Shown here: in pieces, positions 1 through 8,754 of the stretch | Layout: the number at the start of each line of letters is the position of its first letter | Numbering within the stretch: position 1 is the first letter of the stretch | Assembly: GCA_934215455.1 (NCBI GenBank) | Contig: CAKPZX010000001.1 | Location: 1 to 64,000 of the forward strand | From: an uncultured Streptococcus sp. | GTDB lineage: Bacteria; Bacillota; Bacilli; Lactobacillales; Streptococcaceae | Direction: 5' to 3' | DNA: 64,000 nt | Position numbers and translations under genes: made by a program | The notes under the pieces: generated by a model | The model's database searches: none | What the model was told of the DNA's origin: nothing | Seen by the model: only the letters and a program-made list of their open reading frames with translations

Positions 1-16
1 CTACTCAACTGTGCGG

Positions 17-75
17 AGGTGGGACGACGAAATCGAATTCTAACGAATTACCGATTTCTGTCCCACTCTCTTTTT
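17..75 (+). terminator. Long hairpin terminator of the upstream gene
   Basis: Nested arms GTGGGAC/GTCCCAC, GAAATCG/CGATTTC and AATTC/GAATT around a TAAC loop form an almost unbroken stem, followed by CTCTCTTTTTT. It ends a gene lying left of the window. Long hairpins built on GTGGGAC are a common intergenic form in streptococci (general knowledge, not checked here). Confidence 0.75.
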
Positions 76-147
76 TGCTCTCATAAAAGAGTAGTTCTTT
101 TTCTTGAAATTTGATATACTAGTAACAGAACGAGAAAGGGATTGACC

Positions 148-426
148 ATGTTTGAGAAACAAGAAAGAACAGGCTTAATTGTTAAATTGTATTACAATCG
201 AGACGGGAAAAAATTACAATCTGTCGGAGATGTCTTGTACCATTCTAAGAAATGCCGTTATGTCCAATTGTATGTGGACAGTGACAAGGCCGATCAAGTC
301 ATGGAAGACTTAAAGAAAGAACGTTATGTCAAAAAGGTTTTGCCTTGCCATCTCAAAGATTTAGATACAGATTTTGTGGGGAGTTTGCAACGATTGGAGA
401 CCCCATCTGTGGTTACAGAAGTTTAG
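148..426 (+). CDS. ylbG: YlbG-family protein (DUF2129)
   Basis: A small cytoplasmic protein of 92 residues with the DUF2129/YlbG pattern. A basic N-terminal half carries tyrosine-rich strands (LIVKLYYNRDGKKL, KKCRYVQLYVD), followed by a short helix and VKKVLPCHLKDLDTDF. The molecular function of the family is not established. I chose ATG 148 because GAAAGGG ends 7 nt upstream; the in-frame TTG at 142 sits too close to it. A TGATATACT extended -10 at 112-120 is the likely promoter. It stands alone between two terminators, directly before the liv operon. Confidence 0.85.
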   Translation: MFEKQERTGLIVKLYYNRDGKKLQSVGDVLYHSKKCRYVQLYVDSDKADQVMEDLKKERYVKKVLPCHLKDLDTDFVGSLQRLETPSVVTEV

Positions 427-430
427 AAAA

Positions 431-461
431 CGCAATCATTTGATGGATTGCGCTTTTTTTA
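431..461 (+). terminator. Terminator of ylbG
   Basis: GCAATC/GATTGC stem with an ATTTGATG loop, then GCTTTTTTT. It directly abuts the livJ -35 box. Confidence 0.8.
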
Positions 462-490
462 TTGACAATTGTCAGATAATTCGGTATATT
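462..490 (+). promoter_or_regulatory. livJ promoter with CodY-like box
   Basis: TTGACA at 462-467 and TATATT at 485-490 are separated by 17 bp. Between them, AATTGTCAGATAATT (467-481) matches 13 of 15 positions of the CodY consensus AATTTTCWGAAAATT. Occupancy would block RNA polymerase. CodY repression of branched-chain amino acid uptake is established in streptococci; binding here is inferred. Confidence 0.7.
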
Positions 491-534
491 CTTAATGTAT
501 TTATTTTAAGATTCATTTAAGGAGATCATTACAA

Positions 535-1692
535 ATGAAGAAAAAATTTGCTCTTTCATTTTTAACCATTGCAAGTGTCGCTCTTCTTGCTGCTTGTGGT
601 GAAGTTTCTACTTCAGGTTCAAACACAACTGGTAACGAAATCGGCAAAGAACTAAAAGTCGGTTTTAACTTTGAAAAAACTGGTGAAGTAGCAGCCTACG
701 GTAGCGCTGAACAAAAAGGTGCTCAATTGGCCGTTGATGAAATCAACGCTAAGGGTGGAGCTGACGGTAAGAAGATCGTTGTCACAGATAAAGATAACAA
801 ATCTGAAACAGCTGAAGCAGCTACAGTCACTACAAACCTTGTAACCCAATCAAAAGTGAACGCTCTTGTAGGACCTGCAACTTCAGGTGCTACTGCAGCA
901 GCGGTTGCCAATGCTGGTAAAGCAGGTGTTCCATTGGTTACACCATCAGCAACTCAAGATGATTTGACAAAAGGTCAAGATTACCTCTTCCGTGCTACCT
1001 TCATCGATAGCTTCCAAGGAAAAATCATTGCCAAGTACACAACTGATAACTTGAAAGCGAAGAAAGTCGTTCTTTACTACGATAACTCATCTGACTATGC
1101 TAAAGGGATTGCTGAAGCCTTCAAGAAATCTTACAAAGGTGAAATCGTAGCAACAGAAACATTCCAATCTAAGGATACAGACTTCCAAGCTGCCCTTACA
1201 AAAATCAAAGATAAAGACTTCGATGCGATTGTTCTTCCAGGTTACTACACAGAAACTGGTAAGATCGTAAACCAAGCGCGTGGTATGGGAATCAAACAAC
1301 CAATCATTGGTGGGGATGGATTTAGCGATGCTAAATTTGTTGAACAAGCAACACCTGCTGCAGCTACAGACATCTACTACGTAGCTGGATTCTCTACTGA
1401 AGGTGAAATGACTGATAAAGCCAAGAAATTCGTAGAAGCCTACAAAGCGAAATACAATGAAGAACCTTCAATGTTCGCAGCTTTGGCTTATGATTCAGTT
1501 TACATGGTTGCAGAAGCATCTAAAGGTGCTAAGAACTCTGTCGAATTGAAAGACAACCTTGCGAAGTTGAAAGACTTGGAAGGTGTGACTGGTACAATGT
1601 CAATTGACAAGAACCACAACCCGGTTAAATCAGCTCTTATGATTGGCTTGAAAGATGGTAAAGTCAAATCTGTTGAGTCTGTTAAACCATAA
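535..1692 (+). CDS. livJ: Branched-chain amino acid ABC transporter, substrate-binding lipoprotein
   Basis: The extracellular lipid-anchored receptor that captures Leu/Ile/Val and hands them to LivHM. A lipoprotein signal peptide ends in LLAAC, with the acylated Cys at residue 21. The rest is a periplasmic-binding type I (Leu/Ile/Val receptor) fold: KVGFNFEKTGEVAAYG, the VGPATSGAT ligand-site region and a C-terminal LKDLEGVTGTMSID segment. Length 385 is typical. AAGGAG lies 10 nt before the ATG. It heads the livJHMGF operon and has its own promoter. A weak hairpin after it could lower downstream expression, fitting the excess of receptor over permease usual in such systems. Confidence 0.95.
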   Translation: MKKKFALSFLTIASVALLAACGEVSTSGSNTTGNEIGKELKVGFNFEKTGEVAAYGSAEQKGAQLAVDEINAKGGADGKKIVVTDKDNKSETAEAATVTTNLVTQSKVNALVGPATSGATAAAVANAGKAGVPLVTPSATQDDLTKGQDYLFRATFIDSFQGKIIAKYTTDNLKAKKVVLYYDNSSDYAKGIAEAFKKSYKGEIVATETFQSKDTDFQAALTKIKDKDFDAIVLPGYYTETGKIVNQARGMGIKQPIIGGDGFSDAKFVEQATPAAATDIYYVAGFSTEGEMTDKAKKFVEAYKAKYNEEPSMFAALAYDSVYMVAEASKGAKNSVELKDNLAKLKDLEGVTGTMSIDKNHNPVKSALMIGLKDGKVKSVESVKP

Positions 1693-1714
1693 TTATCATT
1701 TGTTGTTTGTACAA

Positions 1715-1750
1715 GAGGCTGGGAGAATGAAAATTCCTGGCCTCGCTCTT
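1715..1750 (+). terminator. Imperfect hairpin between livJ and livH (possible attenuator)
   Basis: GAGGC(t)GGGA pairs imperfectly with TCC(t)GGCCTC across an A-rich loop and is followed by GCTCTTTATT. The U-tract is interrupted, so partial termination or mRNA 3'-end protection of livJ is more likely than a full stop. Confidence 0.45.
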
Positions 1751-1773
1751 TATTGTTAGAAAGGATGGTTCAA

Positions 1774-2643
1774 ATGCTCCAGCAATTAGTGAACGGTCTA
1801 ATCTTGGGAAGTGTCTATGCACTCTTGGCCCTTGGTTATACCATGGTGTATGGAATTATCAAATTGATCAACTTTGCCCATGGGGATATCTACATGGTAG
1901 GTGCCTTTATGGGATATTTCTTATTGAACTCGTGGAAAGTGAACTTCTTTGTCGCTTTACTCCTAGCCATGGTTGGGACAGCTATTTTAGGGGTTGTAAT
2001 TGAATACCTGGCTTATCGTCCGCTTCGTCATTCGACTCGGATTGCAGCCTTGATCACAGCCATCGGGGTTTCCTTCTTGCTCGAATATGGGATGGTCTTC
2101 TTTGTAGGGGCCAATACCCGTTCCTTCCCGCAAGTGATTAAAACGGTTCGTTACAACTTCGGTCCTATTTCAATCTCCAATATTCAGTTGATGATCTTGG
2201 GAGTGTCTGTTTTCTTGATGGTCGCTCTTCAATTTATTATTCAAAAGACAAAGATGGGGAAAGCCATGCGGGCTGTATCTGTCGATAGTGATGCTGCTCA
2301 ATTGATGGGGATTAACGTAAACCGTACGATCAGCTTTACCTTTGCTTTGGGATCAGCCTTGGCAGGTGCTGGTGGTGTCTTGATTGGTTTGTATTACAAC
2401 TCGATCGAGCCTCTGATGGGGATGACACCAGGGATCAAAGCCTTTGTCGCAGCCGTTCTTGGAGGAATCGGAATCATTCCAGGTGCTGCCCTAGGTGGAT
2501 TTGTTATCGGTTTGTTGGAAACTTTCGCTACAGCGATCGGTCTTTCAGACTTCCGTGATGCCATTGTGTATGCCATCTTGATTGTGATCTTGCTCATCCG
2601 TCCAGCAGGTATCCTCGGTAAAAATGTGAAAGAGAAGGTGTAA
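1774..2643 (+). CDS. livH: Branched-chain amino acid ABC transporter permease LivH
   Basis: One of the two membrane subunits of the LIV transporter. It is hydrophobic over its whole length, about 8 membrane segments, with LivH hallmarks near the start (NGLILGSVYALLALGYTMVYG and INFAHGD) and a C-terminal AAVLGGIGIIPGAALGGFVIG loop followed by RPAGILG. I chose ATG 1774 (MLQQLVNG) because AAAGGA lies 8 nt upstream. An upstream TTG at 1753 in the same frame has no ribosome site. 289 residues is standard. Three bases separate it from livM. Confidence 0.93.
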   Translation: MLQQLVNGLILGSVYALLALGYTMVYGIIKLINFAHGDIYMVGAFMGYFLLNSWKVNFFVALLLAMVGTAILGVVIEYLAYRPLRHSTRIAALITAIGVSFLLEYGMVFFVGANTRSFPQVIKTVRYNFGPISISNIQLMILGVSVFLMVALQFIIQKTKMGKAMRAVSVDSDAAQLMGINVNRTISFTFALGSALAGAGGVLIGLYYNSIEPLMGMTPGIKAFVAAVLGGIGIIPGAALGGFVIGLLETFATAIGLSDFRDAIVYAILIVILLIRPAGILGKNVKEKV

Positions 2644-2646
2644 GCC

Positions 2647-3594
2647 ATGAAACAAAATTTAAAAGTGAATTTAGTCTGGCTTGGTCTTTTGGTCGCAGGT
2701 TTTGCCTTGATCCAAGTCTTGGTTGCAGCGGGTGTGCTCAACCTCTTCTATATCCAAATTTTAGAACAAATTGGAATTAATATTATACTTGCAGTTGGCT
2801 TGAACCTCATTGTTGGTTTCTCAGGTCAATTCTCACTCGGCCATGCCGGATTTATGGCGATTGGTGCTTACTCTGCAGCCATTCTTGGTTCCAAATCACC
2901 AACCTATGGTGCTTTCTTTGGTGCGATGGTTTTAGGTGCTTTGATTGCTGGTGTCGTTGCCTTGATCGTTGGGGTTCCAACCCTTCGTTTGAAAGGGGAT
3001 TACCTCGCGATTGCGACACTTGGGGTTTCTGAAATCATCCGGATCTTGATTGTCAATGGTGGTACTCTAACAAATGGGGCTGCTGGGATCCTTGGTTTGC
3101 CAGCCTTTACAACTTGGCAATTGGTTTACCTCTTTGTTGTCATTACAACGATCTTTACAATTAACTTCTTACGCAGTCCAATTGGACGCTCTACCCTTTC
3201 TGTTCGCGAAGATGAAATCGCAGCAGAATCTGTTGGGATCAATACGACCAAGGTCAAAGTCATTGCCTTTGTATTTGGTGCGATCACTGCGGCGATTGCT
3301 GGATCTCTCCAAGCCGGCTTTATCGGCTCTGTTGTTCCTAAAGACTACTCTTTCACCAATACTATTAATGTCTTGATCATTGTCGTGTTTGGTGGTTTGG
3401 GATCAATGTCAGGAACAGTTGTGGCAGCCATCGTCTTGGGTATCTTGAACATGGTGCTTCAAGACTTCTCAAGTGTACGTATGATCATTTACTCATTGGC
3501 TTTGATTCTCGTGATGATCTTCCGTCCAGGTGGTCTTCTTGGAACATGGGAATTCAGCTTGAAAAAACTACTCTCAAAAAAGGAGGCTAACTAA
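2647..3594 (+). CDS. livM: Branched-chain amino acid ABC transporter permease LivM
   Basis: The second LIV membrane subunit, 315 residues. It carries the LivM signatures GINIILAVGLNLIVGFSGQFSLGHAGFMAIGAY near residues 43-75, LRLKGDYLAIATLG and the terminal FRPGGLLGTWE. Roughly 9-10 hydrophobic segments are visible. Its stop codon overlaps the livG start by one base (TAATG), which implies translational coupling. Confidence 0.93.
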   Translation: MKQNLKVNLVWLGLLVAGFALIQVLVAAGVLNLFYIQILEQIGINIILAVGLNLIVGFSGQFSLGHAGFMAIGAYSAAILGSKSPTYGAFFGAMVLGALIAGVVALIVGVPTLRLKGDYLAIATLGVSEIIRILIVNGGTLTNGAAGILGLPAFTTWQLVYLFVVITTIFTINFLRSPIGRSTLSVREDEIAAESVGINTTKVKVIAFVFGAITAAIAGSLQAGFIGSVVPKDYSFTNTINVLIIVVFGGLGSMSGTVVAAIVLGILNMVLQDFSSVRMIIYSLALILVMIFRPGGLLGTWEFSLKKLLSKKEAN

Positions 3595-4358
3595 TGGCAC
3601 TTCTTGAAGTAAAAAATTTAACAAAAAACTTTGGTGGTTTGACAGCCGTTGGGGATGTGACCATGGAACTCAATGAAGGGGAATTGGTTGGTTTGATCGG
3701 ACCCAACGGTGCCGGGAAAACAACTCTCTTCAACCTCCTAACAGGGGTATATGAACCAAGTGAAGGGACCATTACCTTAGATGGTCAGCTACTAAATGGT
3801 AAAGCACCTTATAAAATCGCTGCAGGTGGTCTGGGACGTACTTTCCAAAATATTCGTCTCTTTAAAGATTTGAGCGTTTTGGACAATGTCTTGATTGCCT
3901 TTGCTAATCACCATAAACCACATGTCTTTGCGAGTCTTTTCCGCTTGCCAAGCTATTACAAGAATGAAGAAGCTTTGAAAGCGAAAGCTCTTGAATTGTT
4001 AGCGATTTTTGGTTTGGAAAAAGAAGCAGATACCTTGGCCAAAAACTTAGCTTACGGACAACAACGTCACTTGGAGATCGTTCGTGCCCTTGCTACAGAG
4101 CCAAAAATCCTCTTCTTGGATGAACCTGCTGCAGGGATGAACCCTCAAGAAACAGCAGAATTGACCCAATTGATTCGTCGCATTCAAAAAGAATTTAATA
4201 TTACGATCATGCTGATTGAGCACGATATGAGCTTGGTTATGGAAGTAACGGAACGGATTTATGTATTGGAATATGGTCGCTTGATTGCCCATGGTACGCC
4301 AGATGAAATCAAGACCAACAAACGCGTAATCGAAGCATATCTAGGAGGTGAAGCCTAA
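3594..4358 (+). CDS. livG: Branched-chain amino acid ABC transporter ATPase LivG
   Basis: One of two cytoplasmic ATPases that power LivHM. Walker A is GPNGAGKT (residues 36-43). The Q-loop region is GRTFQNIRLF, the signature reads LAYGQQRHLEI, and Walker B is ILFLDEPAAGMNP followed by the LIEHDM switch histidine. The insert between Q-loop and signature and the 254-residue length are typical of LivG. It starts one base before the livM stop and its own stop overlaps livF by one base. Confidence 0.94.
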   Translation: MALLEVKNLTKNFGGLTAVGDVTMELNEGELVGLIGPNGAGKTTLFNLLTGVYEPSEGTITLDGQLLNGKAPYKIAAGGLGRTFQNIRLFKDLSVLDNVLIAFANHHKPHVFASLFRLPSYYKNEEALKAKALELLAIFGLEKEADTLAKNLAYGQQRHLEIVRALATEPKILFLDEPAAGMNPQETAELTQLIRRIQKEFNITIMLIEHDMSLVMEVTERIYVLEYGRLIAHGTPDEIKTNKRVIEAYLGGEA

Positions 4359-5068
4359 TGTCTATGTTAAAAGTTGAAAATCTTTCTGTACACTATGGCA
4401 TGATCCAGGCTGTCCGTGATGTCAGTTTCGAGGTAAATGAAGGAGAAGTTGTTTCTCTTATCGGTGCTAACGGTGCTGGGAAAACATCTATTCTTCGTAC
4501 CATTTCCGGTTTGGTGCGTCCAAGTGCTGGGAAAATTGAGTTTTTGGGTCAGGAGATTCAAAAGGTTCCGGCTCAAAAGATTGTAGCAGCAGGACTCTCT
4601 CAAGTTCCAGAAGGTCGCCACGTCTTTCCAGGCTTAACTGTTATGGAAAACTTGGAGATGGGAGCTTTCTTGAAAAAAGATCGAGAAGAAAATCAAGCTA
4701 ACTTGAAGAAAGTCTTCTCCCGTTTCCCACGTTTGGAAGAACGGAAGAACCAAGATGCAGCCACCCTATCTGGTGGGGAACAACAAATGCTTGCAATGGG
4801 TCGTGCCCTCATGTCAACGCCAAAACTCTTGCTTCTGGATGAACCTTCTATGGGATTGGCTCCAATCTTTATCCAAGAAATCTTTGATATCATCCAAGAT
4901 ATCCAAAAACAAGGAACAACTGTTCTCTTGATCGAGCAAAATGCCAATAAGGCCCTTGCCATCGCAGACCGCGGTTATGTTTTGGAAACAGGGAAAGTCG
5001 TTCTTACCGGAACAGGAAAAGAACTCTTAGCCTCAGAAGAAGTTCGCAAGGCCTACCTTGGTGGATAA
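4358..5068 (+). CDS. livF: Branched-chain amino acid ABC transporter ATPase LivF
   Basis: The second ATPase of the LIV importer, 236 residues. Walker A is GANGAGKT (36-43). The LivF-specific VPEGRHVFPGLTVMENL stretch follows, then signature LSGGEQQ, Walker B LLLLDEPSMGLAP and the LIEQNA switch. It closes the operon; a strong terminator follows within 25 bp. Confidence 0.94.
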   Translation: MSMLKVENLSVHYGMIQAVRDVSFEVNEGEVVSLIGANGAGKTSILRTISGLVRPSAGKIEFLGQEIQKVPAQKIVAAGLSQVPEGRHVFPGLTVMENLEMGAFLKKDREENQANLKKVFSRFPRLEERKNQDAATLSGGEQQMLAMGRALMSTPKLLLLDEPSMGLAPIFIQEIFDIIQDIQKQGTTVLLIEQNANKALAIADRGYVLETGKVVLTGTGKELLASEEVRKAYLGG

Positions 5069-5090
5069 GATTTCTAAAGTTTGTTTGAAA

Positions 5091-5117
5091 GGAAAGGTCA
5101 ATTGGACCTTTCTTTTT
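5091..5117 (+). terminator. Terminator of the liv operon
   Basis: AAAGGTC/GACCTTT stem around AATTG, then CTTTTTT. Confidence 0.85.
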
Positions 5118-5167
5118 TCATCTCTCTTGTTTGATTTTTCTAAATTTTGAAAACAGGAGAAAACTGC

Positions 5168-5205
5168 TGAAAGCGTTTGAAATCATTCTTAAAATCAAGT
5201 ATAAT
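5168..5205 (+). promoter_or_regulatory. Promoter of the CBS-ACT gene with a cre-like sequence
   Basis: TTGAAA (5177-5182) and TATAAT (5200-5205) are 17 bp apart. The -35 is overlapped by TGAAAGCGTTTGAA (5168-5181), two mismatches from the CcpA cre consensus. The promoter is well supported; the cre is weak. Confidence 0.6.
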
Positions 5206-5235
5206 AAAACTAATAAAAGCATAGGAGAACTTGTT

Positions 5236-5892
5236 ATGGCTGTTAAAGATTTTATGACACGTAAAGTGGTTTACATTAGTCCAGATACGACAATTGCCCA
5301 TGCGGCAGATTTGATGCGGGAGCAAGGTTTGCACCGTTTGCCAGTCATTGAAAATGATAAATTAGTTGGCTTGGTGACAGAAGGTACGATTGCAGAAGCA
5401 AGTCCATCTAAAGCAACAAGCTTGTCTATTTTCGAGATGAACTATTTGTTGAACAAAACCAAGGTCAAAGATGTCATGCTTCGCGATGTCATTACCGTCT
5501 CTAAATTTGCGAGCTTAGAAGATGCGACCTACCTCATGTATAAGAACAAGGTGGGAATTCTTCCAGTCGTGGACAATGACCAAGTGTCTGGTGTCATCAC
5601 AGACCGTGATATTTTCCGTGCCTTCCTTGAAGTATCCGGTTATGGAGAAGAAGGAGTTCGTGTTCGCTTTGTGACAGAAGATAAGGTTGGCGTTCTAGAA
5701 CAAATCATTCACTTGATTGTAGAAGAAGGGTATAACATCGCCAATACAGTCAATATCCCAACCAAAGACGACCGTGTGGTTATCGAAGTCCAAATGGATG
5801 GGGTGACAGATCTAGAAGGAATCCGTAGTAAATTTGAAGCCAACGGTTTGAAAGTTGATGAAATCACTCGAACAACCGCAAAAGCTATTTAA
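5236..5892 (+). CDS. CBS-pair and ACT domain protein (AcuB-like)
   Basis: A cytoplasmic sensor-like protein of 218 residues. Two CBS motifs cover about residues 1-135: VKDFMTRKVVYISPDT, HRLPVIENDKLVGLVT, VKDVMLRDVITV and VGILPVVDNDQVSGVITDRDI. An ACT-type domain follows (VRVRFVTEDKVGVLEQIIHLIVEEGYNI). CBS pairs bind adenine nucleotides and ACT domains usually bind amino acids, so a nutrient-sensing role is plausible but untested. ATG 5236 is chosen because TAGGAGA lies just upstream; 35 further in-frame codons upstream have no ribosome site and cover the promoter. It sits directly behind the CodY-linked liv operon but has its own promoter. Confidence 0.85.
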   Translation: MAVKDFMTRKVVYISPDTTIAHAADLMREQGLHRLPVIENDKLVGLVTEGTIAEASPSKATSLSIFEMNYLLNKTKVKDVMLRDVITVSKFASLEDATYLMYKNKVGILPVVDNDQVSGVITDRDIFRAFLEVSGYGEEGVRVRFVTEDKVGVLEQIIHLIVEEGYNIANTVNIPTKDDRVVIEVQMDGVTDLEGIRSKFEANGLKVDEITRTTAKAI

Positions 5893-5895
5893 TAA

Positions 5896-5930
5896 AAAAT
5901 CAGGCTGGATGACAAACCAGTCTGATTTTT
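5896..5930 (+). terminator. Terminator of the CBS-ACT gene; left flank of repeat copy 1
   Basis: ATCAGGCTGG/CCAGTCTGAT stem around ATGACAAA, A-rich before and TTTTT after. It resembles the hairpin at 6146-6176 on the other side of the repeat, identical at about 22 of 30 aligned positions. Confidence 0.8.
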
Positions 5931-5997
5931 GTATAAAGTAACTTAATAAATTCTATAAAAATAATTATGATTTTATTAATTATGACATGTATTCTAA

Positions 5998-6131
5998 GAT
6001 TTTCCGCCGTGAGAAAAGAGCATGAAACATACTTGTTTCATGCTCTCGGAATTTTTGAGACATTAGGCTCAAAAATTAGTCATGGAACTTTGTAAAAGTT
6101 CGCTGACGTCCGTACTCACCTAAGGAAAATC
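5998..6131 (-). repeat. Cloverleaf repeat, copy 1
   Basis: First of five copies (others at 13117, 23737, 46165 and 62648). It lies in the opposite orientation to copies 3-5. The closing stem is GATTTTCC/GGAAAATC, the inner stem GTGAG/CTCAC, then hairpins GAGCATGAAAC/GTTTCATGCTC and TTTTTGAG/CTCAAAAA and a short GAACTT/AAGTTC hairpin. At 134 bp it is 4 bp shorter than the others. It sits between convergent genes, flanked by two similar terminators. Confidence 0.9.
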
Positions 6132-6145
6132 GTTAATAGAAAAAC

Positions 6146-6176
6146 AAAGCTAGATGAGAATCTAGCCTTATTTTTT
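6146..6176 (-). terminator. Terminator of yitT; right flank of repeat copy 1
   Basis: AAGCTAGAT/ATCTAGCCTT hairpin with A-rich left and T-rich right sides, so it can act in both directions. It lies just past the yitT stop. Confidence 0.75.
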
Positions 6177-6179
6177 CTA

Positions 6180-7067
6180 TTAACGGGTAATGGGTTGTTT
6201 TTCTTTATCTAAAGTAAAGCCTTCGCCGAGAATTTCATGGGCTTCAGAAATGGTGATAAAGGCGAATGGATCGATCTGATTGATGATGTCTTTCATTTGC
6301 TTCATCTCATTCCGTGAAACGACACAGTAGACAATATCCAGGTCCTTACGGCTGTAATAGCCCATCCCGCGGATAAAGGTAATCCCGCGACCCAGATCGT
6401 CGGATACCTTTTTGGCAATTTCTTCTGGTTTAGATGTGACGATAAGGAAACCTTTTCCAGCAAAACCACCTTCTCCAATCAAGTCGATCACAAGGGTGTC
6501 AATCAGGATAAAGAAGAGGGTATACATAGCGGTACGGACATCTTGGAAGACAATGACCACAGTTGTCAGAACAATGGCATCTACAATCAACATGAGCTTT
6601 CCCATACTGAGGGAAGTGTATTTGTTAAAGATGCGAGCGAGGATATCGGTTCCTCCAGTGGTTCCTCCAGCATTGAAGATGATCCCTAGCCCCAAACCAA
6701 GCACAACCCCTGAGGCGATACAGGCAAGCAGAATATCTCCTTTAAAGGCGTTAAAGATGAAGTGATGGTAGCGGTGGCTGAGGGGTATCGCTTCAAAAAT
6801 CGCCATCCATGCCGAAACCGAGAAAGTCCCCAGTAAGCTCAGATAAAGAGATTTCTTGCCCAGCAGTTTCCAAGCCAGAACGAAGAGAGGGATATTGATC
6901 AGCAAGTTCATCAGGGATACGGGGATTTTGAAGAGGTAAAAGGTGATCAAGGTAATCCCTGTCGCTCCTCCTTCATAGAAGTGAAAGGGAATGACTAAAA
7001 AATAGATCCCAAACGAAAAAATGCCGGCCCCCAAGATGATAGCCAGAATATCTTTAAATTTAAACAT
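6180..7067 (-). CDS. YitT-family membrane protein (DUF161/DUF2179)
   Basis: A 295-residue membrane protein. About five to six hydrophobic segments cover residues 1-200, including the family's GGATGITLITFYLF and GGTTGGTDILARIFNKYTSLSMG glycine-rich stretches. A soluble C-terminal DUF2179 domain follows (GKGFLIVTSKPEEIAKKVSDDLGRGITFIRGMGYYS). No transport substrate is established for the family. It is convergent with the CBS-ACT gene and divergent from tmk. Confidence 0.88.
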   Translation of the reverse strand: MFKFKDILAIILGAGIFSFGIYFLVIPFHFYEGGATGITLITFYLFKIPVSLMNLLINIPLFVLAWKLLGKKSLYLSLLGTFSVSAWMAIFEAIPLSHRYHHFIFNAFKGDILLACIASGVVLGLGLGIIFNAGGTTGGTDILARIFNKYTSLSMGKLMLIVDAIVLTTVVIVFQDVRTAMYTLFFILIDTLVIDLIGEGGFAGKGFLIVTSKPEEIAKKVSDDLGRGITFIRGMGYYSRKDLDIVYCVVSRNEMKQMKDIINQIDPFAFITISEAHEILGEGFTLDKEKQPITR

Positions 7068-7216
7068 GATAGGTTGTCTCCTAAAACTTTATAAGAATAT
7101 TGTAACAAAAAAGTGAAAAAATGAAAATGACTTTGAAAAATTTTCTCTCCTAAAATACAAGATTTTTACCCTTATTTTTGGTAAAATAAAAAGAAGAAAA
7201 CTAGAAAGAGGATACT

Positions 7217-7855
7217 ATGGTAAACGGTACATTAATTTCATTTGAAGGTCCAGAAGGAGCGGGAAAATCATCGGTCCTAGAAGCCGTTTTGCCTCTACTT
7301 GAAGAAAAAGGAATTCCTTTTATTACAACCCGTGAACCAGGCGGTGTAGACATTGCAGAAAAGATCCGCCAAGTCATTTTAGATCCAGACCATACTAGTA
7401 TGGATGCCAAGACCGAGTTGTTGCTCTATATTGCTAGTCGCCGGCAGCATTTGGTGGAACGTGTTTTGCCAGCCCTTGCAGCTGGGAAGGTTGTCTTGAT
7501 GGACCGCTTTATTGATAGCTCGGTCGCTTATCAAGGGTATGGTCGCGGTTTGAGTGTGGAAGATATTGAGTGGCTCAATCAATTCGCGACAGATGGTCTT
7601 AAGCCAGATCTCACCCTTTACTTTGATCTGGATGTCGAAGAAGGGCTCGCTCGAATTGCCAAAAACCAAGAGCGGGAAGTCAATCGTTTGGATTTGGAAG
7701 GTTTGGAGCTTCACCAAAAAGTCAGACAAGGTTATTTGGCCTTGTATGAAAAGGAACCAGAGCGCATTGTGAAAATCGATGCCAGTCAATCCTTTGAAGC
7801 AGTCTTTGCGGATGTCTTGGCTGTTTTAGAAAATCGCTTGGGGATATTGAAATGA
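7217..7855 (+). CDS. tmk: Thymidylate kinase
   Basis: Phosphorylates dTMP to dTDP in the dTTP pathway. The P-loop GPEGAGKSS is at residues 11-19, followed by TTREPGG, the [15 protein letters not shown] substrate motif and a lid region near residues 140-155. 212 residues is normal. GAGGATACT precedes the ATG. A TAAAAT -10 at 7182-7187 is the probable promoter, without a clear -35. Its last 4 bases overlap holB (ATGA), starting the tmk-holB-yabA-rsmI operon. Confidence 0.95.
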   Translation: MVNGTLISFEGPEGAGKSSVLEAVLPLLEEKGIPFITTREPGGVDIAEKIRQVILDPDHTSMDAKTELLLYIASRRQHLVERVLPALAAGKVVLMDRFIDSSVAYQGYGRGLSVEDIEWLNQFATDGLKPDLTLYFDLDVEEGLARIAKNQEREVNRLDLEGLELHQKVRQGYLALYEKEPERIVKIDASQSFEAVFADVLAVLENRLGILK

Positions 7856-8745
7856 AGCTAGAAGAGATCCAACAGCTCCAGCCAGAATTGGTGGAGCGCT
7901 TCACCCAGATCTTAGAACACAAACAGCTCAGTCATGCTTATCTCTTTACGGGTTCTTTTGCCAGTTTTGAGATGGCCCTCTTGCTAGCTCAAAGTCAGTT
8001 TTGCGAAAATTTGCAGGGAGTCTGGCCTTGTGGCAAATGCCGTTCCTGCCGCTTGATTGAAGAAGAAGAATTCTCAGACGTGAAAATCGTGCGTCCAGTC
8101 AACCAGATCATTAAGACAGACCGCATTCGTTCGCTGGTTCAAGACTTTTCTCAATCAGGATTTGAAGGCAGTCGGCAGGTCTTTATCGTCCAAGATGCGG
8201 ATAAGATGCATACCAATGCGGCCAACTCTCTCTTAAAAGTCATGGAAGAACCCCAGAGTGAGATCTATCTCTTCTTGTTGACATCCGATGAAAACTTAAT
8301 CTTACCGACTATCAAGAGTCGGGCCCAGCAGGTCCATTTTCCTAAAAAGCAAGCCTACCTAACCGAACTGCTAGAAAAAGAAGGCTTGATTAAATCGCAG
8401 GCAAGTCTAGTAGCTCGTTTTAGTTTTAGTCTCGAAGAAGCAGAGCAACAAAAAAAGAATGCTACATTTTTTGAACTGGCAAAAGTTTGTGATCAGTTCA
8501 TCGAACGTTGTCAATCCAATTTGAATCGTGCTTATTTGGAAGTGACCCGCTTAGTGAGTCTAGCAGATGATAAGGAAAAACAAAGCCAGGCCTTTCGTTT
8601 GATGGAGTTGGCTTTAGAAGAGCAGTTGCGCTTGAGTAGATCCCAGCAGTTGCTTGAGAAATTGAGTCTTGCTCGCAGGATGTGGAAGGCCAATGTTTCT
8701 TTTCAAAATACTTTAGAATATATGGTTTTGAGCTTAGAAAGTTAA
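7852..8745 (+). CDS. holB: DNA polymerase III delta' subunit
   Basis: A clamp-loader subunit, 297 residues. The N-terminal AAA+-like part ([20 protein letters not shown]) has a degenerate P-loop, as expected for delta'. A zinc-binding cluster [16 protein letters not shown] follows, then [19 protein letters not shown], with the SRC motif changed to IKSRAQQ. Translation is coupled to tmk. Confidence 0.92.
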   Translation: MKLEEIQQLQPELVERFTQILEHKQLSHAYLFTGSFASFEMALLLAQSQFCENLQGVWPCGKCRSCRLIEEEEFSDVKIVRPVNQIIKTDRIRSLVQDFSQSGFEGSRQVFIVQDADKMHTNAANSLLKVMEEPQSEIYLFLLTSDENLILPTIKSRAQQVHFPKKQAYLTELLEKEGLIKSQASLVARFSFSLEEAEQQKKNATFFELAKVCDQFIERCQSNLNRAYLEVTRLVSLADDKEKQSQAFRLMELALEEQLRLSRSQQLLEKLSLARRMWKANVSFQNTLEYMVLSLES

Positions 8746-8754
8746 GGAGTCAGA

